Positions 9,075 to 17,630 of a stretch of 64,000 nucleotides of DNA are shown one piece after another; within the stretch, counting starts at the first letter, position 1; the number at the start of each line of letters is the position of its first letter. Both the position numbers and the translations under genes were made by a program. This DNA is from Silvania hatchlandensis (GTDB taxonomy: Bacteria > Pseudomonadota > Gammaproteobacteria > Enterobacterales > Enterobacteriaceae). The stretch covers positions 124,001-188,000 of the forward strand of contig NZ_JAMGZK010000054.1 in assembly GCF_025564065.1 (NCBI RefSeq), read 5' to 3'. The notes beneath the pieces were generated by a model that had not been told where the DNA came from, did no database searches, and saw nothing but the letters and a program-made list of their open reading frames with translations.

Positions 9075-9145
9075 ATACGGCCTAACCGTAATATGACAAT
9101 TAGAATTAACTTGCCATTGATTTCATTTCAGAACCTGCAAAGTTC

Positions 9146-9189
9146 TTACATGGCCGGATTTCGGGATTAACTGGGTTACGGCCATGTAA
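9146..9189 (+). terminator. possible terminator or hairpin after OYE gene
   Basis: The arms ttacatggccg (9146-9156) and cggccatgtaa (9179-9189) pair perfectly over 11 bases, with a 22-base loop, followed by the T-rich attttacctt. The loop is longer than usual, so the call is tentative. Confidence 0.5.
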
Positions 9190-9245
9190 ATTTTACCTTA
9201 TTCCTTTACGTCCTCTTCAAACTAAAGGGACATTATTTCAGGCAT

Positions 9246-9325
9246 ACCATCCGCTTCTCGTTCACTGCGGACCTTCAGCTCAGTTAGATGGTCCGCTTCG
9301 TGCCAAAAGCGGCCCCTTGTGATGC
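9246..9325. repeat. dispersed two-hairpin intergenic repeat (copy B)
   Basis: Two hairpins are visible: atccgc...gcggac (9249-9272) and gtccgct...agcgg (9291-9312), joined by about 18 bases that differ from copies D and F. The right-hand spacer cgtgccaaa matches the other copies. It fills the gap between the OYE gene and the convergent XRE-type regulator. Confidence 0.65.
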
Positions 9326-9366
9326 CTGCCAGAACGCGGCGCGAGATTTCTTTCCCTGAAAAATGG

Positions 9367-10170
9367 CTAATTAGGACATTCAGAACCCTCTATTTGTCGT
9401 GCATACACTATCAATCTCAAATGTCTGTCTTCATCCACAGTCAGTGACGTGAATTCGAAAGGCAAGGCCTGTTCCCCTATCAGCAAATGACGGACTCCAT
9501 TGCATTTCGCGGGAACCTGATGTTGTCGCCACCAGCCTTTGAACTCTGGCGAGACGTATTCCAGCTCATTTACCAATTCAGCTATATCCGTATTTTGGCT
9601 GGCGCGAGTGAAATCTCGGCGAAAGCTTGACAGCATTAGCGGCGCCTGTTCATTCCAGTCTACGATTCGTCTCTGAAGAGTGTTATCGGTGAAAAGTAGC
9701 CAAAGGAGGTTACGCTGCTCGGGTATATGACAGCCAAAATTAAATAACTCGTCGGCTAATGCATTAAAACCCAGGACGTCCCAGCGCAGATTAAGCACGA
9801 AAGCGGGATGCGGCAGGTCATGCATCAGTCGTCTTACAAGTGGTGGCAGTACACACCAGGTTTTACCGGGTTCGGCCGGAGGGCGCTCATGTGCGAGCAT
9901 AAACAGGTGTCGACGTTCAGCGGCATCCAGTTTCAGCACCCGCGCCAGATTATCCAGAAAGGTGGATGACACCCCAATATCCCGGCCCTGTTCAAGCCAT
10001 GTGTACCAGGTGAGGCCAACACCCGCAAGTGCTGCGACTTCTTCACGCCGCAGGCCTGGCGTCCGGCGACGGGTTCCGCTGGGAAGCCCTACGTCGACAG
10101 GTGACAGACGTTCCCGCTGCGCACGCAGGAAGGCCGCCAGATCAGTACGCGTTCGATTTAATGTCCGCAT
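9367..10170 (-). CDS. XRE-type regulator with MmyB-like ligand domain
   Basis: This 267-residue protein has an N-terminal helix-turn-helix (RRTPGLRREEVAALAGVGLTWYTWLEQGRD) that is highly typical of the XRE/MmyB-like regulator group. A C-terminal PAS-like ligand domain follows (residues about 105-265; PAFVLNLRWDVLGFNALADELF). It is transcribed away from the 14-TM exporter that starts at 10274, with about 100 bases between the starts. In this family such a layout normally means the regulator controls the divergent gene, often a drug or stress exporter or a dehydrogenase. The ligand is unknown. Confidence 0.9.
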   Translation of the reverse strand: MRTLNRTRTDLAAFLRAQRERLSPVDVGLPSGTRRRTPGLRREEVAALAGVGLTWYTWLEQGRDIGVSSTFLDNLARVLKLDAAERRHLFMLAHERPPAEPGKTWCVLPPLVRRLMHDLPHPAFVLNLRWDVLGFNALADELFNFGCHIPEQRNLLWLLFTDNTLQRRIVDWNEQAPLMLSSFRRDFTRASQNTDIAELVNELEYVSPEFKGWWRQHQVPAKCNGVRHLLIGEQALPFEFTSLTVDEDRHLRLIVYARQIEGSECPN

Positions 10171-10273
10171 CGCTCATCTCGTTGCTTAAAGTAATAGTAT
10201 AAAGTGTTAAATTGTAATCGTTTAATAAGACAGCGAGAATCGTCGCATATTCTTCTTGAATTGGATATGCAAT

Positions 10274-11728
10274 ATGAGTTCAACCTCCTGTTTTACCATT
10301 CCCTCCCAACGTCCCTCGCGTGGTACGCCTCCCTGGGCTGGTTTGTCCGTGCTGCTCCTTGCGGGATTCGTTACCATCTTTGATCTGTTTGTCGTAAACG
10401 TCGCCATCCCCAGTATTCAGACCAGACTGGGAGCGAATTTTGCGCAGATTGGCCTTATCGTCGCCGGGTATGAACTCGCATTTGGCGTTATGTTGATTAC
10501 TGGGGGGCGGCTGGGGGACATGTTTGGTCGCCGTCGATTATTCATTACTGGTATGGCTGGCTTTACGCTGGCTTCAGCTTTCTGTGGCCTGGCGCCAGGC
10601 ACCGGTTATCTTATTTGCGCCCGGGTTTTGCAGGGGCTGGCAGCGGCATTATTGTTCCCGCAGGTTTATGCCTCCATTCTTGTTAACTTTGAGGATAATG
10701 ACAGGCGCAAAGCCTTTGGCTTGTTGGGGATGACACTGGGGCTGGCCGCTATTGCCGGTCAGGTGCTGGGCGGATGGCTGGTACACGCGGACTTGTTTGG
10801 TCTGAGCTGGCGCAGCATTTTTCTCATTAATTTGCCGATTGGCGCTTTAGCTATTCTCGCAGCACGATCAATTCCCGAATCCCGTGCCCCGCAGAGGCCG
10901 CTGCTGGACTGGCCAGGTGTGCTACTAGTCAGTTGCGGGCTGGTTCTGATTTTGGCTCCATTAATAGAAGGACCAGTGCAAGGCTGGCCTGACTGGAGCC
11001 GATGGGCACCAGGTATAGGACTGGCTATACTGATACTCTTTTATCGACAACAAGAGAAACGTCGAATAGCAGGCAAATGGCCCCTGGTCGATATGAGCCT
11101 GATGGCGAATAGCCATTTCTCGCTGGGAACGATGCTGGTGTTGTTAGTTTACTCTACCTCAAGTTCATTCTTTCTCTGCTTTGCCTTACTGATACAGACG
11201 GGGCTGGGTTTGGATGCCTTCCATGCAGGAAGTATCTTTGCTCCCTGTAGCGTAGGTTTTATGCTTGCATCCCTGGCTGCACCGCGACTGGTTGCCAGAT
11301 GGGGAACATATAGCCTTTTTATTGGCGCATTAACCTATGCGGTCTTCATTGCAATAATGATATTTCAGGTATGGATGTCAGGATCAGAACTGAAACCAGT
11401 GCAGTTAATTCCTGCACTTATTATGGTCGGTGCTGGCCAGGGTTATATTATGACGCCATTACTGAATCTTGTTTTGAGTTTTGTTGAAGAAGCGGAATCT
11501 GGCATGGCATCCGGGGTTATCTCGACAGTTCAGCAAATCGGGGCTGCTCTGGGCGTTGGCGTCGTTGGCATTCTGTTTAATGGTGCGCTTTCAAAGACGA
11601 CTCACCTGCCACATGCCGGGCAGTATGCTTCTGCGTTTGTTGCCGGGATGCTGTACAACCTCGCTGCGTCGGCAGTAATCTGCCTGTCGTTGCTGATTTT
11701 GAAAAAAACGCAACCGACAGAAAGTTGA
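10274..11728 (+). CDS. MFS drug exporter, DHA2 (14-TM) type
   Basis: This 484-residue major facilitator has the 14-helix DHA2 layout. The signature motif A GGRLGDMFGRRR follows helix 2, the region around FDLFVVNVAIPSIQ is the conserved first helix (D and N typical of motif D1), and QGLAAALLFPQ is motif B-like. Proton-driven export of hydrophobic or cationic compounds is the family role; the actual substrate is not predictable. I chose the ATG at 10274 (MSSTSCFTIP); a TTG at 10256 would add six residues without a better ribosome site. The divergent XRE/MmyB regulator probably controls it. Confidence 0.88.
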   Translation: MSSTSCFTIPSQRPSRGTPPWAGLSVLLLAGFVTIFDLFVVNVAIPSIQTRLGANFAQIGLIVAGYELAFGVMLITGGRLGDMFGRRRLFITGMAGFTLASAFCGLAPGTGYLICARVLQGLAAALLFPQVYASILVNFEDNDRRKAFGLLGMTLGLAAIAGQVLGGWLVHADLFGLSWRSIFLINLPIGALAILAARSIPESRAPQRPLLDWPGVLLVSCGLVLILAPLIEGPVQGWPDWSRWAPGIGLAILILFYRQQEKRRIAGKWPLVDMSLMANSHFSLGTMLVLLVYSTSSSFFLCFALLIQTGLGLDAFHAGSIFAPCSVGFMLASLAAPRLVARWGTYSLFIGALTYAVFIAIMIFQVWMSGSELKPVQLIPALIMVGAGQGYIMTPLLNLVLSFVEEAESGMASGVISTVQQIGAALGVGVVGILFNGALSKTTHLPHAGQYASAFVAGMLYNLAASAVICLSLLILKKTQPTES

Positions 11729-11800
11729 CCTAATTTCATCAGCGGCCTCTTGAGGCTGATAGAAACGGATTGAACTGTTAGGTATTAGCAGGGATGCATG

Positions 11801-11847
11801 ATGTGCGCTTATCGCTCGCAGCAGTCCTGCAGGCGGACGATGACAAC
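11801..11847. repeat. degenerate copy of dispersed intergenic repeat (copy C)
   Basis: The sequence atgtgcgcttatcgctcgca matches the left hairpin of copy D (gtccgcttatcgctcgc), followed by a decayed right part with gcggac. It lies between the exporter and the methyltransferase remnant; the rest of 11729-11921 shows no gene. Confidence 0.5.
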
Positions 11848-11921
11848 TAAAACGCTCATCCACCAAAATACCATCAGGCCCCCGCCATAAATGCATCACT
11901 AAAGCGTGCTCCTCGGGTCGA

Positions 11922-12257
11922 TCACTTCATCCCTGGCGCACGCCGGGCCAGCCAGGCTCCCCAGAACAGGCTGGAAAAGAAGCGTACGGGATCCTCAAAG
12001 CCCGCGTCGCTAAGCAAGGCAAAAACGGCATTTTCCGGCAGAGGTGGCTCTGTGCCCTGCAAAATGTTGTTCATTTTAGACCGGAGCTCTTCCGCCCCCG
12101 CGCCGTTCATTCGCCAGCGATTTGCCACCCCAGCTCCGGCTACATTCGCGCGAGCAAGTTCGTGGCAGACATCCTATCCGGCCAGGGCAATCCGGCTTTG
12201 TCGTGCGTATTCTCCTGCACGAGTAGCGTCGAATTTAGCGGCAGAATCTTGTGTCAT
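11922..12257 (-). pseudogene. decayed class I SAM-dependent methyltransferase
   Basis: Reading leftwards from an ATG at 12257, the frame gives MTQDSAAKFDATRAGEYARQ and SRIALAG, then a TAG stop where homologues have a tyrosine (GYDxCHELA). The same frame continues with DVCHELARANVAGAG and then jumps to VANRWRMNGAGAEELRSKM, ending LFWGAWLARRAPGMK. The N- and C-terminal family ends are therefore joined in frame, but the SAM-binding core (about 120 residues) is gone and a nonsense codon is present. The intact family is roughly 230-250 residues; about 110 codons remain. It lies 11 bases downstream of the Slam gene on the same strand. Confidence 0.8.
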
Positions 12258-12268
12258 GGCTTCTCCAG

Positions 12269-13684
12269 TCAAAAATTCTTATCCAGAGAAAGCGTGACAT
12301 TCCTCTGTCGATAATCATAGAAATCGATATTGCTATCAACCCGCTTATAGGTGAAATTCAGTTTCGGCATCACCCCAAAGAAATAGAGGTCTCGATGCCA
12401 GAGCGAGAAGTTATAGATTTGTTCGTTATCTTTCCGTCGTGTTGAGAAGATATCACTGTCGGCCTGGTAATTGCGTCTGGCAATGGCCGTGGTGGCGGCA
12501 AAAGAGAGTTGCCAGGGCATATCAACCTGCACCCCACTGCGCAAACCTACCCGATGGTTAGATTCACTGCGAGTGAAGGTCTGCTGATCGAGCAGATCGA
12601 AGCCTGCAAATCCTGATACCCGGTTGCTGAATGCATGGGACAGGGTTGTGGAAGAGTAACGATTTTGCCCGCGCAAGAATCGATAATCTTTATCATCATA
12701 ATCCAGTTTCTGATATTCCAGCGCCTGACTTACCTGCCAGGTGGGCGTAAGTAAATAACTGTATTCGGCGCGGACGCCAGGGCCAGAAGAATACGCCTCT
12801 GTGCCATACCATCTTTTTTCATAAAAAGGCAACAGGGCAAATTGTTGCCGGAAATTACGCCATTGATATCCAGCATAAGCACGGGTGGTAATATCATCAA
12901 AATCATGATTATTCCAGTAGCTCTTACCGTTTACCGTACCAAGAAATCGCAAACCATGCTGATCGTAGAGTTGAACATCTTTTTGTAATGCGCCATTGAA
13001 CCAGAAACCTTCTCCGCGCTGAGGGAAACTATCCTTATTACGAATAAACAGACGATCACCAACCCGAATGGTTTTACCAGATGAAGCATTATTCACATTG
13101 CTGTCATTCAGATAACTTAGGCTGAATGAACCCGTTAATGCGCTGCCTTTCTGAATGCGCTCAAGATATTGTGCAATGACCTGCTGAATATTCTCAGGCG
13201 GATTGCTTTGTAATACACGACGAAATTGATAATCAGCCGCGTCAAACTGACGATTTTCAAACATGGCACGCGCTAAATCCAGACGCACCGCAGCAAAATC
13301 AGGATGCCTACTCAGAATCGCACGATAGTGTTCAATCGCCTCTGCATAATGCCCCTGACTGCGTGCCAGACCGGCTTTTGCAAAATGAATCAGGGTAGAA
13401 TCCGGATTTGGTGACGCCGCATAGACAGGTAAAATGGCACGAACCATCGGCCACTTTTCTTCACGAATGGCCTGATCGAGCAGCGCCATCGCCAGCTCTG
13501 GCTGTTCCGCCAGTTGAGCATTGGTAACATGCAGCGTCTTTTCGCCAGGCTCGGTGCGCTTGTCCGGCGTGGTCAGTCGTTCAAAGTGGGGAGCAGCAGG
13601 AATCGAGTCGGTTTCCGGCGGCGCAGCAAACGCAACGCTGAGCGGGCACAGCACACTCAGCGCGCCAGTACGCAAAATATTCAT
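12269..13684 (-). CDS. Slam-type surface lipoprotein assembly modulator
   Basis: This is an outer-membrane translocon that moves specific lipoproteins to the cell surface. About 471 residues: a Sec signal (MNILRTGALSVLCPLSVAFA), an N-terminal TPR-like domain to about residue 180 (HYAEAIEHYRAILSRHPDFAAVRLDLARAMFEN is a classic repeat), then a long run of alternating hydrophobic beta strands forming a barrel that ends in a terminal Phe (LSLDKNF), as outer-membrane proteins do. This is the two-domain DUF560/Slam layout. Its gene follows that of a TbpB-barrel lipoprotein, the expected substrate. An in-frame ATG at 13699 would add five residues; 13684 gives the cleaner signal peptide. Confidence 0.88.
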   Translation of the reverse strand: MNILRTGALSVLCPLSVAFAAPPETDSIPAAPHFERLTTPDKRTEPGEKTLHVTNAQLAEQPELAMALLDQAIREEKWPMVRAILPVYAASPNPDSTLIHFAKAGLARSQGHYAEAIEHYRAILSRHPDFAAVRLDLARAMFENRQFDAADYQFRRVLQSNPPENIQQVIAQYLERIQKGSALTGSFSLSYLNDSNVNNASSGKTIRVGDRLFIRNKDSFPQRGEGFWFNGALQKDVQLYDQHGLRFLGTVNGKSYWNNHDFDDITTRAYAGYQWRNFRQQFALLPFYEKRWYGTEAYSSGPGVRAEYSYLLTPTWQVSQALEYQKLDYDDKDYRFLRGQNRYSSTTLSHAFSNRVSGFAGFDLLDQQTFTRSESNHRVGLRSGVQVDMPWQLSFAATTAIARRNYQADSDIFSTRRKDNEQIYNFSLWHRDLYFFGVMPKLNFTYKRVDSNIDFYDYRQRNVTLSLDKNF

Positions 13685-13706
13685 AGAAAGGCTTACCATC
13701 TGAAGG

Positions 13707-13729
13707 TCCGGTCAGTCAGGCTGACCGGA
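13707..13729 (-). other. hairpin between surface lipoprotein and Slam genes
   Basis: The arms tccggtcag (13707-13715) and ctgaccgga (13721-13729) form a perfect 9-base stem with a 5-base loop in the 52-base gap. No T tract follows on the minus strand, so it may reduce or stabilise rather than stop transcription, allowing more lipoprotein than Slam. That effect is an inference. Confidence 0.55.
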
Positions 13730-13736
13730 AAACGAT

Positions 13737-14483
13737 TTATTGACGTGTCGCGCCAAAGGAAGCGTTTTTAGTCGTGTCTGCAAACTGCGCCAGACCGCCT
13801 AACTCTTCAGCCGTGGGACCATTGAAATGTCCGGTGAACGTCCCCGCCTGCCCGCCGGATTGCGCATTACCGGTGAAACCACCGTTGGCAATGTTGCCCT
13901 GCATCGCAACTTCGCTACCAAAGGTATCATTTCCGGTAATAGTGCCGTTGATGGTTTTCGCCGCGAAATCAATGTCAAAGCGAGCATCACTCAGGGTGCT
14001 TTCACGCATACCGTGACCCACATAGGTCGCAGTTCCCTGGGTAGGCACGTTAGCCGCGAGCGTGGCATCCCCGGTGTAGAAGACGTCATGCTGACCTTTT
14101 TCAAATTGTGTCCAGGTACCGAACGTGGTGTAACTCATACGGCCACAGCACCATGACGTTGAGGAGACCGCGGAACGGTCGTCACGGGTGAGCCGCTGGG
14201 TTTGCACCAGGCCCGCAGAGATCCCGGTGCCGCGCATAACATATTCACGGCCCTCAGGGGTGGTGTAGGTCCAACCAGAAAGGGTACCGCCGGTGGTCAG
14301 GCTGACCGGTGCCGTGGCAGGGGTTTCCGGTGCGGTAACCGTATTGCCGTTATCCGTTTGCACAGGCGCAGTGGTTACCGGGGGCGTGCTATCGCCACCG
14401 CCGCCACCGCCGCCACCACCGCCGCCGCCACATGCAGTCAGCACAAAAGCGGTCAGTAATAAACCAGGTTTTAAGATCCCCAT
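13737..14483 (-). CDS. Slam-dependent surface lipoprotein with TbpB-like barrel
   Basis: This 248-residue lipoprotein has a short signal ending in the lipobox LTAC; Cys19 is the lipidated residue and is followed by twelve consecutive glycines and a Thr/Pro/Val-rich linker (to about residue 60). The C-terminal half matches the TbpB-like eight-strand barrel: DARFDIDFAAKTINGTITG, GNIANGGFTGNAQSGGQAG and HFNGPTAEELGG, ending ASFGATRQ. Such lipoproteins are flipped to the cell surface by Slam, encoded immediately downstream. In Neisseria and Acinetobacter, related proteins bind host transferrin, haemoglobin or haemophores; the ligand here is unknown. No TonB receptor gene is adjacent and no clear Fur box was seen upstream. 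Confidence 0.85.
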   Translation of the reverse strand: MGILKPGLLLTAFVLTACGGGGGGGGGGGGDSTPPVTTAPVQTDNGNTVTAPETPATAPVSLTTGGTLSGWTYTTPEGREYVMRGTGISAGLVQTQRLTRDDRSAVSSTSWCCGRMSYTTFGTWTQFEKGQHDVFYTGDATLAANVPTQGTATYVGHGMRESTLSDARFDIDFAAKTINGTITGNDTFGSEVAMQGNIANGGFTGNAQSGGQAGTFTGHFNGPTAEELGGLAQFADTTKNASFGATRQ

Positions 14484-15060
14484 ACGCTAAACGTCCTTGG
14501 TTGTGAATAAACTCGTAAGATTTGTAACATAATTTTTGCGAATAAATTTACGTCAAAACATTAAGTATCTCTAATGAATAGTTCTTATTTCTGTTAATTC
14601 TAAGATTAATCTTAACAATAACTTACACAACGTTGCGCCTGTGGATCAGTTAACCGGCGTTAATTTAACTTAAGTCGATTAATTAGCGCTTTTTCACGCG
14701 CTTTCTATTATGTGCCCTTATTCATCCTCTCATGCTTGTTACATATAATTTAACTTAGGTGTTTGCGTTTTTTTTCAACATTAGCTAATGAATCTCCTGC
14801 TTGTATGATAGAAAATCGGGTTGCGTTGCATCACGACGTATCGATGTTGTGTCAGCGCAGGCATCACGTCTCGCTGGCTGAAAGCTCTGAGAAGTCATTG
14901 CGTCAGAATTTTTCTGCAAGGGGAATAACTGGCATTCAGAGACCAGCTTATGTACAGAAGTGAACAAAAGATCCAAATCGATATTATCGTTGGCGAAGCC
15001 GTGATGCCGTTGCTCAACGAAGGTTTAACCACAAAATGTCATTTTTGATATAAAACCAAT
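14484..15060. other. AT-rich intergenic region without a supported gene
   Basis: This gap of nearly 600 bases lies between two minus-strand genes. The first part (14484-14760) is AT-rich and must hold the promoter of the surface-lipoprotein gene, but I could not assign boxes with confidence. A 32-codon frame starting at 14950 (MYRSEQKIQIDIIVGEAVMP...) vaguely recalls the AriR/YmgB-type N-terminus and could be a gene fragment; it has no good ribosome site, so I do not call it. Confidence 0.4.
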
Positions 15061-15132
15061 GTCCGCTTATCGCTCGCGGCGGACCATCAACCCAGGAAGC
15101 TCGTCCGCTCAGTGCCAACAGCGGACGTTGTG
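15061..15132. repeat. dispersed two-hairpin intergenic repeat (copy D, most complete)
   Basis: The left hairpin pairs gtccgc (15061-15066) with gcggac (15079-15084). The right hairpin pairs gtccgct (15103-15109) with agcggac (15120-15126). The linker catcaacccag is shared with copy F at 18757. It abuts the 3' end of the MFS gene on the minus strand. Confidence 0.75.
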
Positions 15133-16341
15133 CTAATCATTAACAAAGTGGTCGGGCTGGGGAATACGTTTAGCCAGTTTCTTTTGTAGTGCCATGACCA
15201 TCAGGGGAAACCCAGTCGCAGCTAATGCACAGACTGCAAGTAATCGGTCTAAGTTCTGAGCTGTTATGCTGTGGTCAGGCAGTAATAAAGACGACAAAAA
15301 GAATGCAAGAGTTGTTATCAGGGACATTATCGCAGCCTGTAACGAAGAAAAACTGGCGCGTTGTTCATCCGCTGGATATTGGATCGTAACCGAAGATGAT
15401 GAAACCAGCCGACTATACGAAGCCCCCAGAAATAAAGTAATAAAGAGAACCGCGCTGTGATAGCCCATAGCAGGGATCAGTAAACTGACTACAAAAAGTA
15501 ACGTTGAGATTGTCGCCAGCATCAGAGCGGAAAAGCGCGATGTCAGAACTCCTGTTATTTTTGTAGAGAGATAGCCTGCAATCCCTCCGCTTAAGAACAG
15601 CAATGGCAGCTGGTCTTGTTGTGCACCCAAATGATGGATCATCAATGGGGTCAAAATGGGAATGATCAGCATTGGGCTAAACTGTACCAGTGCATTACAA
15701 GAGGCAAAAAGCAGGGTTTGAGCATCAATAGTTAGCTTGTTCTTAGCGGGTGATTGAGCTGCATCCCTGGGAATAAAAAGGGCTATAAGCGGTAAAGACA
15801 GCAGACACAGAAAACTGATTGACCACAGTGAAATATGCCAGCCATAGTGTGTGCAAAGAAATAATATTGATGGCATACCAACGATGCTTACTATCGAAAA
15901 TGACGCAATTACCGTGGCCAGCATTTTCCCACGCATGTTAACAGGGGAGTCGTTTATCAAGATACTCATCCCCACCCCCATCGTTGTACCGCCAACCAAT
16001 CCTGCGCAAAATCGTAGGGCCAATAGGGTGTCAAAATTTGTTGTAAATGTAGACGCAAACGTCAGTGCTCCCAGCAGCAGCATGTTCTGCATTAAGAATC
16101 GCTTCTTATCAAATCGGTCTATCCAATAAAAAGCAGCAACACCGGAAATAACTGCACCTAATGTGTACATGCCGGAGACATATCCAGAAAATGAAACCGG
16201 AACCGAAAACGCTTCTGCCATAAAGGAAAAAACAGGCGTTAATGCCATGTATTCCAACGCATTAGTAAACTGGATAAAGGCAATGATGATGGCTATCCGC
16301 ATGAGTGTTTTGTGATTAAACATTTGAGTAACCTGTGGCAT
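15133..16341 (-). CDS. MFS transporter, DHA1-like
   Basis: This 12-helix major facilitator is about 402 residues from the ATG at 16341 (MPQVTQMFNHKTLMRIAIII). Conserved features include the first helix FTNALEYMALTPVFSFMA, motif A-like YWIDRFDKKRFL, and a central loop around SPAKNKL. It resembles sugar-efflux and drug-efflux DHA1 members, with the N-terminal pattern of the YdhP/AraJ-type group. An upstream in-frame start at 16431 would overlap the divergent LysR gene, so I reject it. A LysR gene starts 104 bases away in the opposite direction and probably controls it. The substrate is unknown. Confidence 0.85.
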   Translation of the reverse strand: MPQVTQMFNHKTLMRIAIIIAFIQFTNALEYMALTPVFSFMAEAFSVPVSFSGYVSGMYTLGAVISGVAAFYWIDRFDKKRFLMQNMLLLGALTFASTFTTNFDTLLALRFCAGLVGGTTMGVGMSILINDSPVNMRGKMLATVIASFSIVSIVGMPSILFLCTHYGWHISLWSISFLCLLSLPLIALFIPRDAAQSPAKNKLTIDAQTLLFASCNALVQFSPMLIIPILTPLMIHHLGAQQDQLPLLFLSGGIAGYLSTKITGVLTSRFSALMLATISTLLFVVSLLIPAMGYHSAVLFITLFLGASYSRLVSSSSVTIQYPADEQRASFSSLQAAIMSLITTLAFFLSSLLLPDHSITAQNLDRLLAVCALAATGFPLMVMALQKKLAKRIPQPDHFVND

Positions 16342-16445
16342 AACAAGCAGCCTATAAGAAATGGATGCTAAAAGTTTATCGGGTATCAATAACCCGCATA
16401 AGATGGTAAAAATGGCGAGTATTGTTATCAAATGTGGGATTTGCT

Positions 16446-17363
16446 ATGCGTCCGGCTCTCGACTTTACTACCCTGAAAGTGTTCATCGCCGTGGTTGACA
16501 GAGAAAGTTTCGTTGGGGCATCCAGAGCGCTTGAAATGCCGACATCAAACGTAAGCCGTTGTATTTCTCAGTTAGAAGAAAAACTGAACCTTCAGCTTAT
16601 CGAACGCAGCACACGCCATATGAAGCTCACCCAAGCGGGACAGCTACTCTATGCACGAGCAAAACCACTGCTTGAAGCACTTGAACAAACTGAGTCTGAA
16701 TTGACCCAAGGACAGGTTCAACTCAAAGGCCCATTACGGATCTGTATTCCCAATGAAATAGGACCAGCATTGCTGGGTTCTGTTATTGCCGATTTCGCGT
16801 GTCAGTATCCGGATGTGGAGATCAGCTGTGTCACAAATTTGTCAGGCTTCGAATCTCTTCGCGATGATCTTGATTTAGCAATCATTGTTAGCCGTGGTCA
16901 GATGGATGACAGTGACTACATCGCCCGTCATCTGGTTACTATCCCTTGCACCATTGTTGCAGCGCCCTCCATCATTCTGCGTTATGGAACCCCTTCTCAT
17001 ATCCAGCAGTTTGAAGAATTACCCTGTATTACAACGGTAAGTGCACTGAAAGGGGCACCATGGCAATTTGTCAGTGGAAAAGGCAGGTTCGAGACAATTG
17101 CAGTAAAAGGGCATTATCGGGTAAACAGCGGAGAGATGGCTGGACGGGCTGCTGTATCAGGTGTTGGTTTTGCCATTCTTTCGAAACAAGCTTGCCAGCC
17201 CTATATCAATGATGGGCGACTCATCGAGATTACGTTTGAACAGTCGGCGGCCCCATTGCACTTATTCGCGCTTTATTCCAATCGACGCTACTTACCCGCA
17301 AAAACACGAGCACTTATTGATTTTATGCATCAGAAGTTGAGCCATCTACCCTTGGTAACATAA
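16446..17363 (+). CDS. LysR-family transcriptional regulator
   Basis: This 305-residue LysR regulator has an HTH at the N-terminus (FIAVVDRESFVGASRALEMPTSNVSRCISQLEEKL), the usual RSTRHMKLTQAG wing, then an effector-binding domain of the CrgA-like subgroup (LDLAIIVSRGQMDD, VNSGEMAGRAAVSGVGFAIL). The ATG at 16446 follows GGGAT at 16436-16440; an upstream TTG at 16422 is less likely. It is divergent from the MFS gene that begins at 16341, the classic LysR-target layout, and likely binds the 104-base interval. Confidence 0.9.
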   Translation: MRPALDFTTLKVFIAVVDRESFVGASRALEMPTSNVSRCISQLEEKLNLQLIERSTRHMKLTQAGQLLYARAKPLLEALEQTESELTQGQVQLKGPLRICIPNEIGPALLGSVIADFACQYPDVEISCVTNLSGFESLRDDLDLAIIVSRGQMDDSDYIARHLVTIPCTIVAAPSIILRYGTPSHIQQFEELPCITTVSALKGAPWQFVSGKGRFETIAVKGHYRVNSGEMAGRAAVSGVGFAILSKQACQPYINDGRLIEITFEQSAAPLHLFALYSNRRYLPAKTRALIDFMHQKLSHLPLVT

Positions 17364-17435
17364 GAGCGTATTGAACAGCCACAACATACTGAACGTCGGG
17401 TCTTAGCTCAATGTAGTCCCTCACTTCCACGCCCC

Positions 17436-17468
17436 GTCCGCTCCGTGCCAGGAGCTGACGTTGCAGGC
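17436..17468. repeat. degenerate copy of dispersed intergenic repeat (copy E)
   Basis: The sequence gtccgctccgtgccaggagc, then tgacgttgc, matches the right hairpin of copies D and F, with the right arm decayed. It sits between the LysR and VOC genes; the rest of the gap (17364-17630) shows no gene. Confidence 0.5.
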
Positions 17469-17630
17469 TTAAGTCTGTGCTAATCAACGGGGAGCAGGTC
17501 AATGGACCTGCGCGAATATTTACACGCAGGAATAGCACTGGCATAACCACCTGTTCTTATGCCAAATCAAACATCATCCGGTGATTGAATGTTTTACTGC
17601 ATATTCTTCTTTGCAGATAGGAGTATAAGG

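Noticed and set aside
14950-15048. 32-codon frame (MYRSEQKIQIDIIVGEAV...) with a faint resemblance to AriR/YmgB-type proteins
   Set aside because: It is too short, lacks a ribosome site and the similarity is only an impression; it could be a fragment but cannot be supported.
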